Assembly: GCA_002774315.1 (NCBI GenBank)
Contig: PEYP01000149.1
Coordinates: 2,012-22,971, forward strand
Direction of reading: 5' to 3'
DNA: 20,960 nt
From: Candidatus Stahliibacteriota bacterium CG08_land_8_20_14_0_20_40_26
GTDB lineage: Bacteria > Hydrothermota > UBA3073
The notes below the pieces were generated by a model. It saw only the letters and a list, made by a program, of their open reading frames with translations, was not told the DNA's origin and did not search any database. Positions 1-8,753 of this stretch are shown here, piece by piece. Numbering within the stretch: the stretch's first letter is position 1; each line of letters starts with the position of its first letter. The position numbers and the translations under genes were made by a program.

Positions 1-24
1 TGATGCATTTTAATGGAGGACTGA

Positions 25-864
25 ATGGGTAAAGCACATGGAATGGGATGGATACCAGATTATCCCGATATAAGGGATTATACAACTACACACAAGCTGG
101 TAGCGCCTATGCTTGGAAAGATTAAATCAAAGCATAACTCCCTTCCCTCGTCTGTTGATTTAAGAAGATGGTGTCCACCTATTGAGGACCAGGGATATCT
201 CGGTTCCTGTACTGCGCAGGCAGGAGTTGCACTTATTGAATACTACGAAATGCAGGCGTCTGGCAGACACATTGATGCATCGAGGTTATTTCTATACAAG
301 ACTACAAGAAATCTCCTCCACTGGGAAGGAGATACGGGAGCAACCATAAGGGCAACAATGGGAGCGATGGTATTGTTTGGTATTTCTCCAGAGGAATACT
401 GGCCATATGAAATAGATAATTTTGACCGAGAACCTCCAGCATTTTGTTACTCATTTGCGAAGGAGTATCAGTCTATTCAGTATTTCAGGCTTGATCCCCC
501 CGGCATATCCGGGATAAAACTACTCAGCAAGATAAAGGAGAACCTTGCAGATGGTATCCCGTCTATGTTTGGATTTACAGTATACGATTCTATCTACAAA
601 GCAGAGGAAGACGGCAAAATTCCCTTTCCATCGCCTACAGAGCGGGTAATTGGTGGACACGCAGTTATGGCCGTGGGATACGATAATAATCTGAAGATAA
701 GAAATAACAAGGGTGTTTTGCTTATAAGGAACTCCTGGGGTACGGCCTGGGGTGATGGCGGATACGGTTATCTACCGTACGATTATGTTCTATCTGGACT
801 TGCCTGTGACTTCTGGTCAGTCTTAAAGAGTGAATGGGTAGATACTGGGGAATTCACTGTATAG
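25..864 (+). CDS. C1 (papain) family cysteine peptidase
   Basis: A 279-residue papain-fold protease that would cleave peptide bonds through a Cys-His-Asn triad. The oxyanion Gln56 and nucleophile Cys62 lie in DQGYLGSCTAQA. His212 lies in VIGGHAVMAVGYD and Asn236 in RNSWGTAWGDGGYGY, so all catalytic motifs are present. The segment before Cys62 is too short for a classical inhibitory propeptide and begins MGKAHGMGWIPDYPDIRDY. This matches the compact bacterial papain-like proteins that often start with a GW.PD..D.RD motif. I see no signal peptide, so location is uncertain. The start is supported by GGAGGA at 15-20, five bases ahead of the ATG. It ends in TAG and lies 50 bases ahead of rpsL on the same strand. 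Function beyond peptidase activity is unknown. Confidence 0.9.
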   Translation: MGKAHGMGWIPDYPDIRDYTTTHKLVAPMLGKIKSKHNSLPSSVDLRRWCPPIEDQGYLGSCTAQAGVALIEYYEMQASGRHIDASRLFLYKTTRNLLHWEGDTGATIRATMGAMVLFGISPEEYWPYEIDNFDREPPAFCYSFAKEYQSIQYFRLDPPGISGIKLLSKIKENLADGIPSMFGFTVYDSIYKAEEDGKIPFPSPTERVIGGHAVMAVGYDNNLKIRNNKGVLLIRNSWGTAWGDGGYGYLPYDYVLSGLACDFWSVLKSEWVDTGEFTV

Positions 865-914
865 ACATAATATCAATTTTTTTGGAATATTTTAAGTAGT
901 TTACAGGAGGTTAT

Positions 915-1283
915 ATGCCAACGATAAATCAGCTTGCAAGGAAACCCAGAAAGAAAGTGACATCACGCTCAAAGGCTCCTGCGCTTGAAGGCTCTCCCCA
1001 AAAGAGAGGGGTATGTACAAGAGTATATACAACTACACCTAAAAAGCCAAACTCTGCCTTAAGAAAGGTTTCAAGGGTAAGATTGACGAATGGATACGAG
1101 GTAACCTGCTATATACCCGGAGAAGGACATAATCTTCAAGAGCACTCTATAGTACTTGTAAGGGGGGGGAGGGTGAAGGACCTGCCGGGTGTAAGATATC
1201 ATATAGTGAGGGGAGTACTTGATACGGGGGGTGTTGAAGGCAGAAAGAAATCAAGATCGCTCTATGGAGTGAAGAAGAAGTAA
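915..1283 (+). CDS. rpsL: 30S ribosomal protein S12
   Basis: S12 sits at the 30S decoding centre and monitors codon-anticodon pairing. The 122-residue product begins MPTINQLARKPRK and carries the family hallmarks TTTPKKPNSALRKVSRVRLT and GGRVKDLPGVRYH. The lysines whose mutation gives streptomycin resistance in other bacteria are present as the sensitive type. A strong AGGAGG lies just before the ATG. Oddly, rpsG, fusA and tuf do not follow: the next gene, ftsX, converges from the other strand after only 11 bases, so rpsL is separated from the usual str operon. No clear terminator fits in that gap. Confidence 0.98.
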   Translation: MPTINQLARKPRKKVTSRSKAPALEGSPQKRGVCTRVYTTTPKKPNSALRKVSRVRLTNGYEVTCYIPGEGHNLQEHSIVLVRGGRVKDLPGVRYHIVRGVLDTGGVEGRKKSRSLYGVKKK

Positions 1284-1294
1284 TAATTGGAATA

Positions 1295-2053
1295 CTACTT
1301 TGAGATGGGAAATCTTTTGGAACTACCTGTCAGAAGGCCAACAAACATCATAGCCAATATAAAAGAATATACCCAATGTTTGGGTAAGAAGACACTATTC
1401 TGTGGTTTTGAAACATATAGATACGCGAAATAAGTGATTCCGACAGAGAGTAAAGAAACAACCATACTGAAGAATATTGCCCTAAAAACCACTCTTATAC
1501 GTAGCGAGGTAAGATTTCTCCCATGGAGCAGAAATACTCGTGAATGTCTCATTTCAGGCAGAGAGTTTATATAGAAGGAAAGCGAAAGGATAAAGATAAA
1601 AAGCAAAAACATATTTGCTGTAGCGACCCCTACTCTGACTCCTCTTGTCTCCCTCCACATATCCGCAACTGCCTCTTGACCATATAGCACATCTATTACC
1701 CCATTTACCTTTGTAAGGTTTAGGGCAAGCCTTTTCAGATCTTCCTCACCCTTATTTGATGGATATACACTGAGTACATATGGGAGGACAGTCTCTTCAA
1801 GAGTTATTTCCTCATCTATGTTATCTTTTAGCATTTTGATAATCTCAGCTGTAGCGATTTCTTCTACTTTCGCAACACCCTCCATATTCGTAATAGTTTG
1901 CACAGTCTCATTTTTGTCCTGTTTTCGTTCAATAAATAGTCTCATCTCCACTCCATCAAGTTGTTTCTGAAACTCAATCTCCTTTTGCCAGTAGTAGAAC
2001 AGGCACAAAAAAAGTAGAAGGGAGGCCAAAAACATTGTTATTGTATGCTTCAT
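1295..2053 (-). CDS. ftsX: FtsX-like permease subunit
   Basis: This is the membrane partner of FtsE in the FtsEX complex, which in other bacteria couples division to activation of peptidoglycan hydrolases. The 252 residues show the FtsX plan: a cytoplasmic start and one TM helix (about 5-22), an extracytoplasmic domain (about 30-140) with the typical phrases VEMRLFIERKQ and NMEGVAKVEEIATAE, and three C-terminal TM helices (about 145-165, 190-213 and 227-245). It is shorter than the roughly 300 residues common for FtsX. Its ATG overlaps the ftsE stop by four bases (ATGA), which implies translational coupling. It ends in TAG. Family assignment rests on topology, neighbour and weak motif similarity. 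Confidence 0.85.
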   Translation of the reverse strand: MKHTITMFLASLLLFLCLFYYWQKEIEFQKQLDGVEMRLFIERKQDKNETVQTITNMEGVAKVEEIATAEIIKMLKDNIDEEITLEETVLPYVLSVYPSNKGEEDLKRLALNLTKVNGVIDVLYGQEAVADMWRETRGVRVGVATANMFLLFIFILSLSFYINSLPEMRHSRVFLLHGRNLTSLRIRVVFRAIFFSMVVSLLSVGITYFAYLYVSKPQNSVFLPKHWVYSFILAMMFVGLLTGSSKRFPISK

Positions 2054-2646
2054 AGAAGGTATATCCTCCTGTAGGGATACCGTTTGAGTACTTCCTCATC
2101 CTTTGTGGTCATAAAGACAGTAGTACCAAGTATATGCAACTCTGTAATAAGTTCCATAATTTTCCATTTCCTATCTTCAAGAAATGCTGTTGGTTCGTCA
2201 ATCAGCGCTAAGATAGGTTTTTTTGCATACAGGATGGCAATTTGTAGTAAATCCCTTTCTCCCCTTGAGAGTTTCGGGGGTGTGATATCCTTTTTATCAA
2301 GAAGTCCAACTATGTTCAATGATTCCAATGCCCTGCTTCTATTACTACCTATAACATAAAGTAGATTATTAACCAGTGAAGCGTCTTCGAAGAATAGAGG
2401 CTGTTCTAAAAATAAACCTGTTTTTTTTAATACAATGAGCCTATTTTGGGGTGAAATCCTTTTTGATGATACCCCCATTACTTTTACCTCTCCACTCTTT
2501 GGCAAGGTTTTGAAGCAAGCGAGTTTAAGCGCTGTAGTTTTACCCGCACCAGTTTTTCCCACAAGGAAGAGAAACTCTCCCTTATCTACCCTGAAATTGA
2601 AGTTTTCAAGAACAGGGGGTAAGGATACATCAATAAATTCAATCAT
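2050..2646 (-). CDS. ftsE: FtsE-like ABC transporter ATPase
   Basis: Cytoplasmic ABC ATPase of 198 residues, a little shorter than usual for FtsE. Visible motifs are Walker A GKTGAGKT (30-37), a signature LSRGE (126-130) in place of LSGGE, and Walker B ILALIDE (145-151). The H-loop position, normally ATHD, reads TTKDEE, so the histidine that senses the gamma phosphate is replaced by Lys182. The Q-loop region (LFLEQ) is also shifted from the usual FQD. It pairs with the overlapping ftsX gene and has a good promoter at 2694-2722. I see no strong Shine-Dalgarno before the ATG. The degenerate motifs suggest slow or altered ATP turnover, which is an inference. Confidence 0.85.
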   Translation of the reverse strand: MIEFIDVSLPPVLENFNFRVDKGEFLFLVGKTGAGKTTALKLACFKTLPKSGEVKVMGVSSKRISPQNRLIVLKKTGLFLEQPLFFEDASLVNNLLYVIGSNRSRALESLNIVGLLDKKDITPPKLSRGERDLLQIAILYAKKPILALIDEPTAFLEDRKWKIMELITELHILGTTVFMTTKDEEVLKRYPYRRIYLL

Positions 2647-2693
2647 TGAGGAGATATGGTTGAGTCTTCCTAATGTAAATTCATTTGAGTTAT

Positions 2694-2722
2694 ATTATAT
2701 CATAAAAAAGAGAGTAAGTCAA
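2694..2722 (-). promoter_or_regulatory. Sigma-70 type promoter of ftsEX
   Basis: On the minus strand this reads TTGACT, a 17-base spacer, then TATAAT. The predicted start is near 2687, about 40 bases before the ftsE ATG. Confidence 0.75.
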
Positions 2723-2763
2723 CTTTTTTCTTGATTATACCGGTATAAAACACGAATATCACG

Positions 2764-2782
2764 CCTGCCTGCGGTAGGCAGG
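2764..2782. repeat. Small palindromic repeat, CCTGCC family (copy 1)
   Basis: A seven-base stem CCTGCCT/AGGCAGG (2764-2770 with 2776-2782) around the loop GCGGT. Related copies occur at 2849-2868, 10960-10987 and 20468-20483. The surrounding gap 2647-2962 holds no gene. It contains short phrases such as TTTGTGTAATTCGTGG (2900-2914) that look like intergenic repeat debris. Confidence 0.75.
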
Positions 2783-2842
2783 AATTAACAAATTGCACGA
2801 ATTTCTTTTATTTTTTCTTTTCGAGATGTTTTTATATTATCT

Positions 2843-2880
2843 ATCTACCCTGCCTACCGGCAGGCAGGCGATAGGTAGAT
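2843..2880. repeat. Compound palindrome, CCTGCC family (copy 2)
   Basis: An inner stem CCTGCCT/AGGCAGG (2849-2855 with 2862-2868) is nested in an outer pair ATCTACC/GGTAGAT (2843-2849 with 2874-2880). It lies between the divergent ftsE and outer-membrane protein genes. Both of those have their own promoters, so it is not needed as one. Confidence 0.7.
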
Positions 2881-2925
2881 TTGTGTGCATTCGATTGATT
2901 TGTGTAATTCGTGGTGTCTTTTTCC

Positions 2926-2954
2926 TTGACTTTTGGACAAAAATATCGTAAAAT
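2926..2954 (+). promoter_or_regulatory. Promoter of the outer-membrane protein gene
   Basis: TTGACT, 17 bases, TAAAAT. The -10 ends only eight bases before the ATG at 2963, so transcription should start at or within a few bases of the start codon. There is also no Shine-Dalgarno, which fits a leaderless mRNA. Confidence 0.65.
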
Positions 2955-2962
2955 AGAACATC

Positions 2963-3715
2963 ATGAAGTGGTTATTATATTTCATTGTGATTATACCTGC
3001 GTCTGCCTACCCACTCTTTGAGCCTGCAGACTGCGAAGGAAATATCTGGGCAACACAGGGTGTATATATCTCGCCCGCCTTTATCCATAATAGGTTCGGT
3101 ATATCCGCTGACTACATACTGCCGTTTGGGATGACTCAGCTTGCGCTGGAGAGGATAGCTGTGGTAATACCTTCTGGTATTGGGTCGTTTGCCTTTAGAG
3201 CCTCTAATTTTGGAAATCTGATTTATAGAGAAAATGAAATATCAATAGGGTATGGGAAATATTACAAATCCGTGAGATTTGGTACATTTATTAAAACGCT
3301 CTATGTATCTACAAAGGAATACGGAACCGCATTTGCAATATCTGGAGACATTGGAGTAACGGCGGTTCTCAATGTGGGCAGTGTTTGGCTCTCTTTTAGA
3401 GATTTTACGAGTCCTAATATTGGAGAGGAGACAGTAGGAGGTAACCTCATGGGAGGTATATACATCTCTCCGGAGGATCGGTTCGATATAGATGTACGGA
3501 TAATGAAACAACAGGGATTTGCGACCAGCACCAAGGTTTTTGGACTATTCCATCTATCTGAGTTTTTCACTGTAAGGGCCGGGATGAATACATCACCTCG
3601 CTCTTTCATAGTAGGAACAGCATTTGCAATTGGTAACATTGACTTGGCTTATGTAGTGGTCACCCATCAGGAGTTAGGATTATCACATGTAATTACAGTG
3701 GGTTTTGGATCATAA
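2963..3715 (+). CDS. Predicted outer-membrane beta-barrel protein
   Basis: A 250-residue exported protein of no named family that I can fix. Residues 1-15 form a short signal peptide (MKWLLYFIVIIP, cleavage likely after ASA). The rest is a run of alternating amphipathic strands rich in Gly, aromatic and Phe/Tyr residues, with motifs such as FFTVRAGMNTSPRSFIVG and GLSHVITVGFGS at the end. This pattern resembles PorV/UPF0164-type barrels in diderm bacteria. The terminal residue is Ser, not the usual Phe. The start is set by the signal peptide and by the promoter immediately upstream. The Nudix gene follows after 12 bases and is probably co-transcribed. Confidence 0.7.
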   Translation: MKWLLYFIVIIPASAYPLFEPADCEGNIWATQGVYISPAFIHNRFGISADYILPFGMTQLALERIAVVIPSGIGSFAFRASNFGNLIYRENEISIGYGKYYKSVRFGTFIKTLYVSTKEYGTAFAISGDIGVTAVLNVGSVWLSFRDFTSPNIGEETVGGNLMGGIYISPEDRFDIDVRIMKQQGFATSTKVFGLFHLSEFFTVRAGMNTSPRSFIVGTAFAIGNIDLAYVVVTHQELGLSHVITVGFGS

Positions 3716-3727
3716 GAAGGGGTGATT

Positions 3728-4252
3728 ATGGAAAAACAACTTTGCAGAAAAGATATATACAGAGGGAGAATTATTAACCTATTTAAGGATGAGGTTCTCC
3801 TTGATAATGGGAGAAGAACAGAAAGAGAGGTCATTGAACATAAAGGGGCAGTAGCCTGTCTTCCCTTTATAGGTGGAAATGAAATTATCTTGGTCAAACA
3901 ATACAGGTATCCAGTGAAAAAGGAGATGTATGAGATTCCAGCAGGTATAATAGAGAAAGGGGAAAATCCTGAGCGTGCTGTCAGGAGAGAACTCCTTGAG
4001 GAGACAGGTTATGTTTCTAACAACATAGAACATGTTGTGAATTTCTATACCAGCCCGGGTTATTCAACCGAGGCTTTGTATCTATATTTTGCATACAATT
4101 TAAAGAAAGAGATTCCCAATTTGGATTACGATGAGAGTATAAGTTTAAAACTTTTACCCTTGAGTGAGTCTCTCAATATGATAAAAGAAGGAAGAATTTG
4201 TGATGCAAAGACAATAATAGCAATTATTATTGCAAGCTCGAAAATTTTTTAA
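3728..4252 (+). CDS. Nudix hydrolase, ADP-ribose pyrophosphatase type
   Basis: Likely hydrolyses ADP-ribose (or a related NDP-sugar) to AMP and sugar phosphate in the cytoplasm. The 174-residue protein has a complete Nudix box at about 73-95, matching G-x5-E-x7-REU-x-EE-x-G-U: it begins GIIEKGE, continues to RELLEETGY, and is preceded by YEIPA. The phrase VKQYRYPV before it and FYTSPGYSTEALYLYFA after it (with the proline some 15 residues past the box) are typical of NudF-like enzymes. I chose the ATG at 3728 over the GTG at 3722 because AGAAGGGG (3715-3722) sits five bases ahead. The next 90 bases lead into the rRNA promoter. Confidence 0.9.
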   Translation: MEKQLCRKDIYRGRIINLFKDEVLLDNGRRTEREVIEHKGAVACLPFIGGNEIILVKQYRYPVKKEMYEIPAGIIEKGENPERAVRRELLEETGYVSNNIEHVVNFYTSPGYSTEALYLYFAYNLKKEIPNLDYDESISLKLLPLSESLNMIKEGRICDAKTIIAIIIASSKIF

Positions 4253-4260
4253 TTTTTTTC

Positions 4261-4289
4261 TTGACAAAACATAAAAATTATGTTATAAT
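4261..4289 (+). promoter_or_regulatory. rRNA operon promoter P1 (16S)
   Basis: Perfect consensus: TTGACA (4261-4266), a 17-base spacer, TATAAT (4284-4289). It lies some 55 bases before the mature 16S end. T-rich DNA precedes it. Confidence 0.9.
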
Positions 4290-4303
4290 ATAAAAGTACA
4301 GAA

Positions 4304-4315
4304 GTTCTTTGAAAA
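4304..4315 (+). promoter_or_regulatory. boxA-like antitermination element before 16S
   Basis: GTTCTTTGAAAA resembles the E. coli boxA TGCTCTTTAACA and sits in the usual leader position between the promoter and the processing stem. A near copy precedes 23S at 6482. Confidence 0.6.
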
Positions 4316-4321
4316 TTATAT

Positions 4322-4344
4322 AGCGTGCATTACCTCTAAAGTCA
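4322..4344 (+). other. 16S processing stem, 5' arm
   Basis: Bases 4322-4336 pair with 5928-5942 (15 pairs, one G-U), then after a 3x3 internal loop 4340-4344 pair with 5920-5924. This is the long stem that RNase III normally cleaves to release pre-16S. Confidence 0.85.
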
Positions 4345-5863
<1,519 letters not shown>

Positions 5864-5919
5864 CAAAGAGAAAAAGATAGAAGAGCAATCTTCTATTTAG
5901 ATAAGCTGTTTAACCCTTA

Positions 5920-5942
5920 TGACTGACGAGGTGATGCACGCT
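5920..5942 (+). other. 16S processing stem, 3' arm
   Basis: Complementary to 4322-4344 as described there. It is followed by a T-run in the spacer before tRNA-Ile. Confidence 0.85.
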
Positions 5943-5999
5943 TTTTTTCTATCTGGGCTATGTAAGTAGTTAAAAAGATGAATTTCCGACGATCTATAC

Positions 6000-6072
6000 G
6001 GGCTCATAGCTCAGTTGGCAGAGCACCCGGCCGATAACCGGGAGGTCAGTGGTTCGACCCCACTTGGGCCCA
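6000..6072 (+). tRNA. tRNA-Ile (GAU)
   Basis: A 73-nt cloverleaf: acceptor GGGCTCA/TGGGCCC, D arm GCTC/GAGC, anticodon stem CCCGG/CCGGG (6026-6030 with 6038-6042), T arm AGTGG/CCACT with loop TTCGACC. The anticodon GAT is at 6033-6035. The loop reads CCGATAA, so position 33 (6032) is C where U is almost universal. CCA is not encoded. The tRNA lies in the usual 16S-23S spacer place. Confidence 0.95.
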
Positions 6073-6335
6073 TAGCTTTGTTTTATATTATTAATTCTTG
6101 CCTTTTTAGTACTCTTGCCTGGACAAATACTGCTTCGTAACATCTTTCTCCTGTTATTTTAGTATCCGACGACGCGAGAAATTTAGAGAAAGTTGGGTGA
6201 TATTTAAAACCATCCAGCCTTTCTAAGGATATTCTCTGCTGACTTATAAATTGATGCATAAAATTTGGGGTTTACCCGCTGAAAAAACAGAAATCAGTGC
6301 CTGATAACCGATGACCGCCAACTGATAACCAAGTA
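6073..6335 (+). other. Spacer between tRNA-Ile and tRNA-Ala
   Basis: About 263 bases without a gene that I can recognise. A phrase CTGATAACC occurs at 6301 and again at 6322, probably minor repeat debris. Confidence 0.6.
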
Positions 6336-6408
6336 GGGGGTGTAGCTCAGCTGGGAGAGCATCGGCTTTGCAAGCCGGGGGTCAGGGGTTCGAATCCCCT
6401 CACCTCCA
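6336..6408 (+). tRNA. tRNA-Ala (UGC)
   Basis: A 73-nt cloverleaf: acceptor GGGGGTG/CACCTCC including the G3-U70 wobble that identifies tRNA-Ala. The anticodon loop is TTTGCAA with anticodon TGC, and the T loop is TTCGAAT. CCA is not encoded. Confidence 0.96.
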
Positions 6409-6440
6409 TAGTATAAAAACTTTTTAAAAGATTTTTTTAC

Positions 6441-6469
6441 TTGACAAATTACCATTTTTGTATTATAAT
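6441..6469 (+). promoter_or_regulatory. Second rRNA promoter P2, in front of 23S
   Basis: Perfect consensus again: TTGACA (6441-6446), 17 bases, TATAAT (6464-6469). With its T-run before and GTTCTTTGA after, it closely repeats the 16S promoter region, so 23S can be transcribed independently of 16S. Confidence 0.85.
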
Positions 6470-6481
6470 ATAATGAAGGAC

Positions 6482-6493
6482 GTTCTTTGACAA
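6482..6493 (+). promoter_or_regulatory. boxA-like element before 23S
   Basis: GTTCTTTGACAA, one base different from the element at 4304, followed in both cases by ATTATATA-like sequence. Confidence 0.55.
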
Positions 6494-6499
6494 TTATAT

Positions 6500-6512
6500 A
6501 TGGATTGGTAGG
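6500..6512 (+). other. 23S processing stem, 5' arm
   Basis: ATGGATTGGTAGG pairs perfectly (13 bp) with 10667-10679 past the 3' end of 23S. This is the expected RNase III substrate. Confidence 0.85.
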
Positions 6513-7071
6513 CGGCTATAAGATAAGATACTAAGGGTATATGGTGAATGCCTTGGTACGGGATGATGATGAAGGACGTGGCAAGCTGCGATAAGCCTCG
6601 GGGAGGTGCAAGTAACCTTTGAGCCGGGGATTTCCGAATGGGGAAACCCATCCAGGGTAATGCCTGGATACCCCGCCTCTGGTCATATGACCTGTATAGG
6701 CGGGGAGACAACCCAGGGAAGTGAAACATCTCAGTACCTGGAGGAAAAGAAACCGAAAGGGATTCCCTCAGTAGCGGCGAGCGAAAGGGGAAGAGCCTAA
6801 ACTCATCCATGTGTCACAGCCTGCGCGCTTTGCATGGAGAGGGTAGTGGGGTGCCTCTGGGATCTAGCGCAGATGGATCCAGAGAGTTACAAAATTCCTG
6901 CATAGTCGAATCCTTCTGGAAAGGGGAGCTATAGAGGGTGAAAGCCCCGTAGATAAAATGTAAGGAATCTCTGTGAGAGGCAAACCCGAGTACCGTGGGA
7001 CACGTGAAATCCTGCGGGAATCTACCCGGACCACCGGGTAAGGCTAAATACTATTCCGTGACCGATAGTGA

Positions 7072-7105
<34 letters not shown>

Positions 7106-7193
7106 TGGCGGGGAGTGAAATAGAACCTGAAACCATATACCTACAAGCAGTGGGAGGAAACCTGTTGTATGCCTTTGTGCTTACGATAGGTCT

Positions 7194-7225
<32 letters not shown>

Positions 7226-7309
7226 GAGTTACTCTAACGAGCGTGCTTAACCCTGCACTTGGTAGGTGTAGGGGGAGGCGTAGGGAAACCGAGTCTTAAC
7301 TGGGCGTCG

Positions 7310-7385
7310 GCTAATAGGTATCAGGCAAACAGATGTTGGACAAAAGTTTACTTTTGTTCAATGTTTTATGCCTTCTATCTATAGC
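7310..7385 (+). other. IVS-like hairpin insertion in 23S near E. coli 650
   Basis: About 80 extra bases relative to E. coli between GGGCG and GTAGACCCGAAG-type conserved blocks. They form one long irregular hairpin: GCTA/TAGC at the base, AGGCA/TGCCT in the middle, and an 11-bp tip TTGGACAAAAG/CTTTTGTTCAA (7336-7346 with 7351-7361). Confidence 0.65.
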
Positions 7386-7893
7386 TATGTTCGTTGGAGT
7401 AGACCCGAAGCCGAGTGAGCTACCCATGGCCAGGGTGAACTCCGCTTAACAGCGGAGGAAGGCCCGAACCAGTGTCTCGTGCAATAGGCTTGGATGAGCT
7501 GTGGGTAGGAGTGAAAGGCTAAACAAACTCGGTGATAGCTGGTTCTGCCCGAAATATATTTAGGTATAGCCTCGGAATAGAGAAACGGAGGTAGAGCACT
7601 GGATGAACTAGGGCCCGCAAGGGTTCCGAATCCAACCAAACTCCGAATGCCGTTTCTTGGTTTCCGGGAGTCAGGGTGCGGGGGATAAGCTCCGTGCCCA
7701 AGAGGGAAACAACCCAGACCACAAGCTAAGGTCCCAAAATAGAGACTAAGTGGTAAAGGATGTGAGATTCCAAAAACAGCTGGGAGGTTGGCTTAGAAGC
7801 AGCCATCCTTTAAAGAAAGCGTAACAGCTCACCAGTCGAGGGGTCTTGCGCCGAAAATGATCGGGGCTTAAGTCTCTTACCGAAGCTGTGGCT

Positions 7894-7970
7894 CGTTAGT
7901 TGGCTGGTTGGATAGTTAGGTAGTTGGCTAGTCCAGCAAACTAACAAACTAACAGCCTAACAAACTAATG
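7894..7970 (+). other. Expanded helix 45 of 23S made of short repeats
   Basis: The helix that is a short hairpin in E. coli is replaced by arms made of GTTAGTTGG-like and AACAAACTAAC-like repeats. The base pairs 7894-7901 with 7963-7970 (8 pairs), and further up GTTAGG (7915-7920) pairs with CCTAAC (7956-7961). Helix 45 is a known site of intervening sequences cut out by RNase III in other bacteria. Confidence 0.6.
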
Positions 7971-8127
7971 GGGGTAGGGTAGCATTCCATTCGGGTTGAA
8001 GTTTTACCGTAAGGTGAGGTGGACTGAATGGAAGAGATTAGGCCGGCATGAGTAGCGATAACTCCGCTGAGAAAGCGGGGCACCGTAAACCTAAGGGTTC
8101 CTGGGGAAGGTTAGTCCGCCCAGGGTC

Positions 8128-8161
<34 letters not shown>

Positions 8162-8630
8162 CGATGGGAAAGCCGTAAATATTCGGCTACCACCAGAGAG
8201 ACGTTTGACCGAAGGGGGAACAGAGAAGGAAGTGCCAGTCCCTTATTGGATTGGGATTCAAGCCCGTAGGAGGTCCCGGCAGGCAAATCCACCGGGATGT
8301 AAACTCTGAGGGGTGATGAGGAGGGCTTTGCCCACAAACTGGCAGGACCGTTCTCTCAAGAAAAGCCTCGTAGGGAGTTTTTCTGGTGACCGTACCGTAA
8401 ACCGACACAGGTAGGTGAGGAGAGTATCCTAAGGTGTGCGAGTGAACCCTCGTTAAGGAACTCGGCAATTTAACCCCGTAACTTCGGGAGAAGGGGTGCC
8501 TGGGAAGGTGAAGTCTCTTGCAGACGGAGCTTTCCTGGGTCGCAGTGAAATGGCCCAAGCGACTGTTTACCAAAAACACAGGCCTCTGCAAACCTGTAAG
8601 GGGAAGTATAGGGGCTGAAACCTGCCCGGC

Positions 8631-8661
<31 letters not shown>

Positions 8662-8710
8662 TGAACCGAAGCCCCGGCAAGCGGCGGCGATAACTATAAT
8701 CGTCCTAAGA

Positions 8711-8753
<43 letters not shown>

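Noticed and set aside
3242..3639. Minus-strand open frames opposite the outer-membrane protein gene
   Set aside because: The plus-strand gene has a signal peptide, promoter and operon partner. The opposite frames show no motif.
6410..6440. Intrinsic terminator after tRNA-Ala
   Set aside because: There is a T-run, but the CTTTT/AAAAG pair has no loop, so no stable hairpin precedes it.
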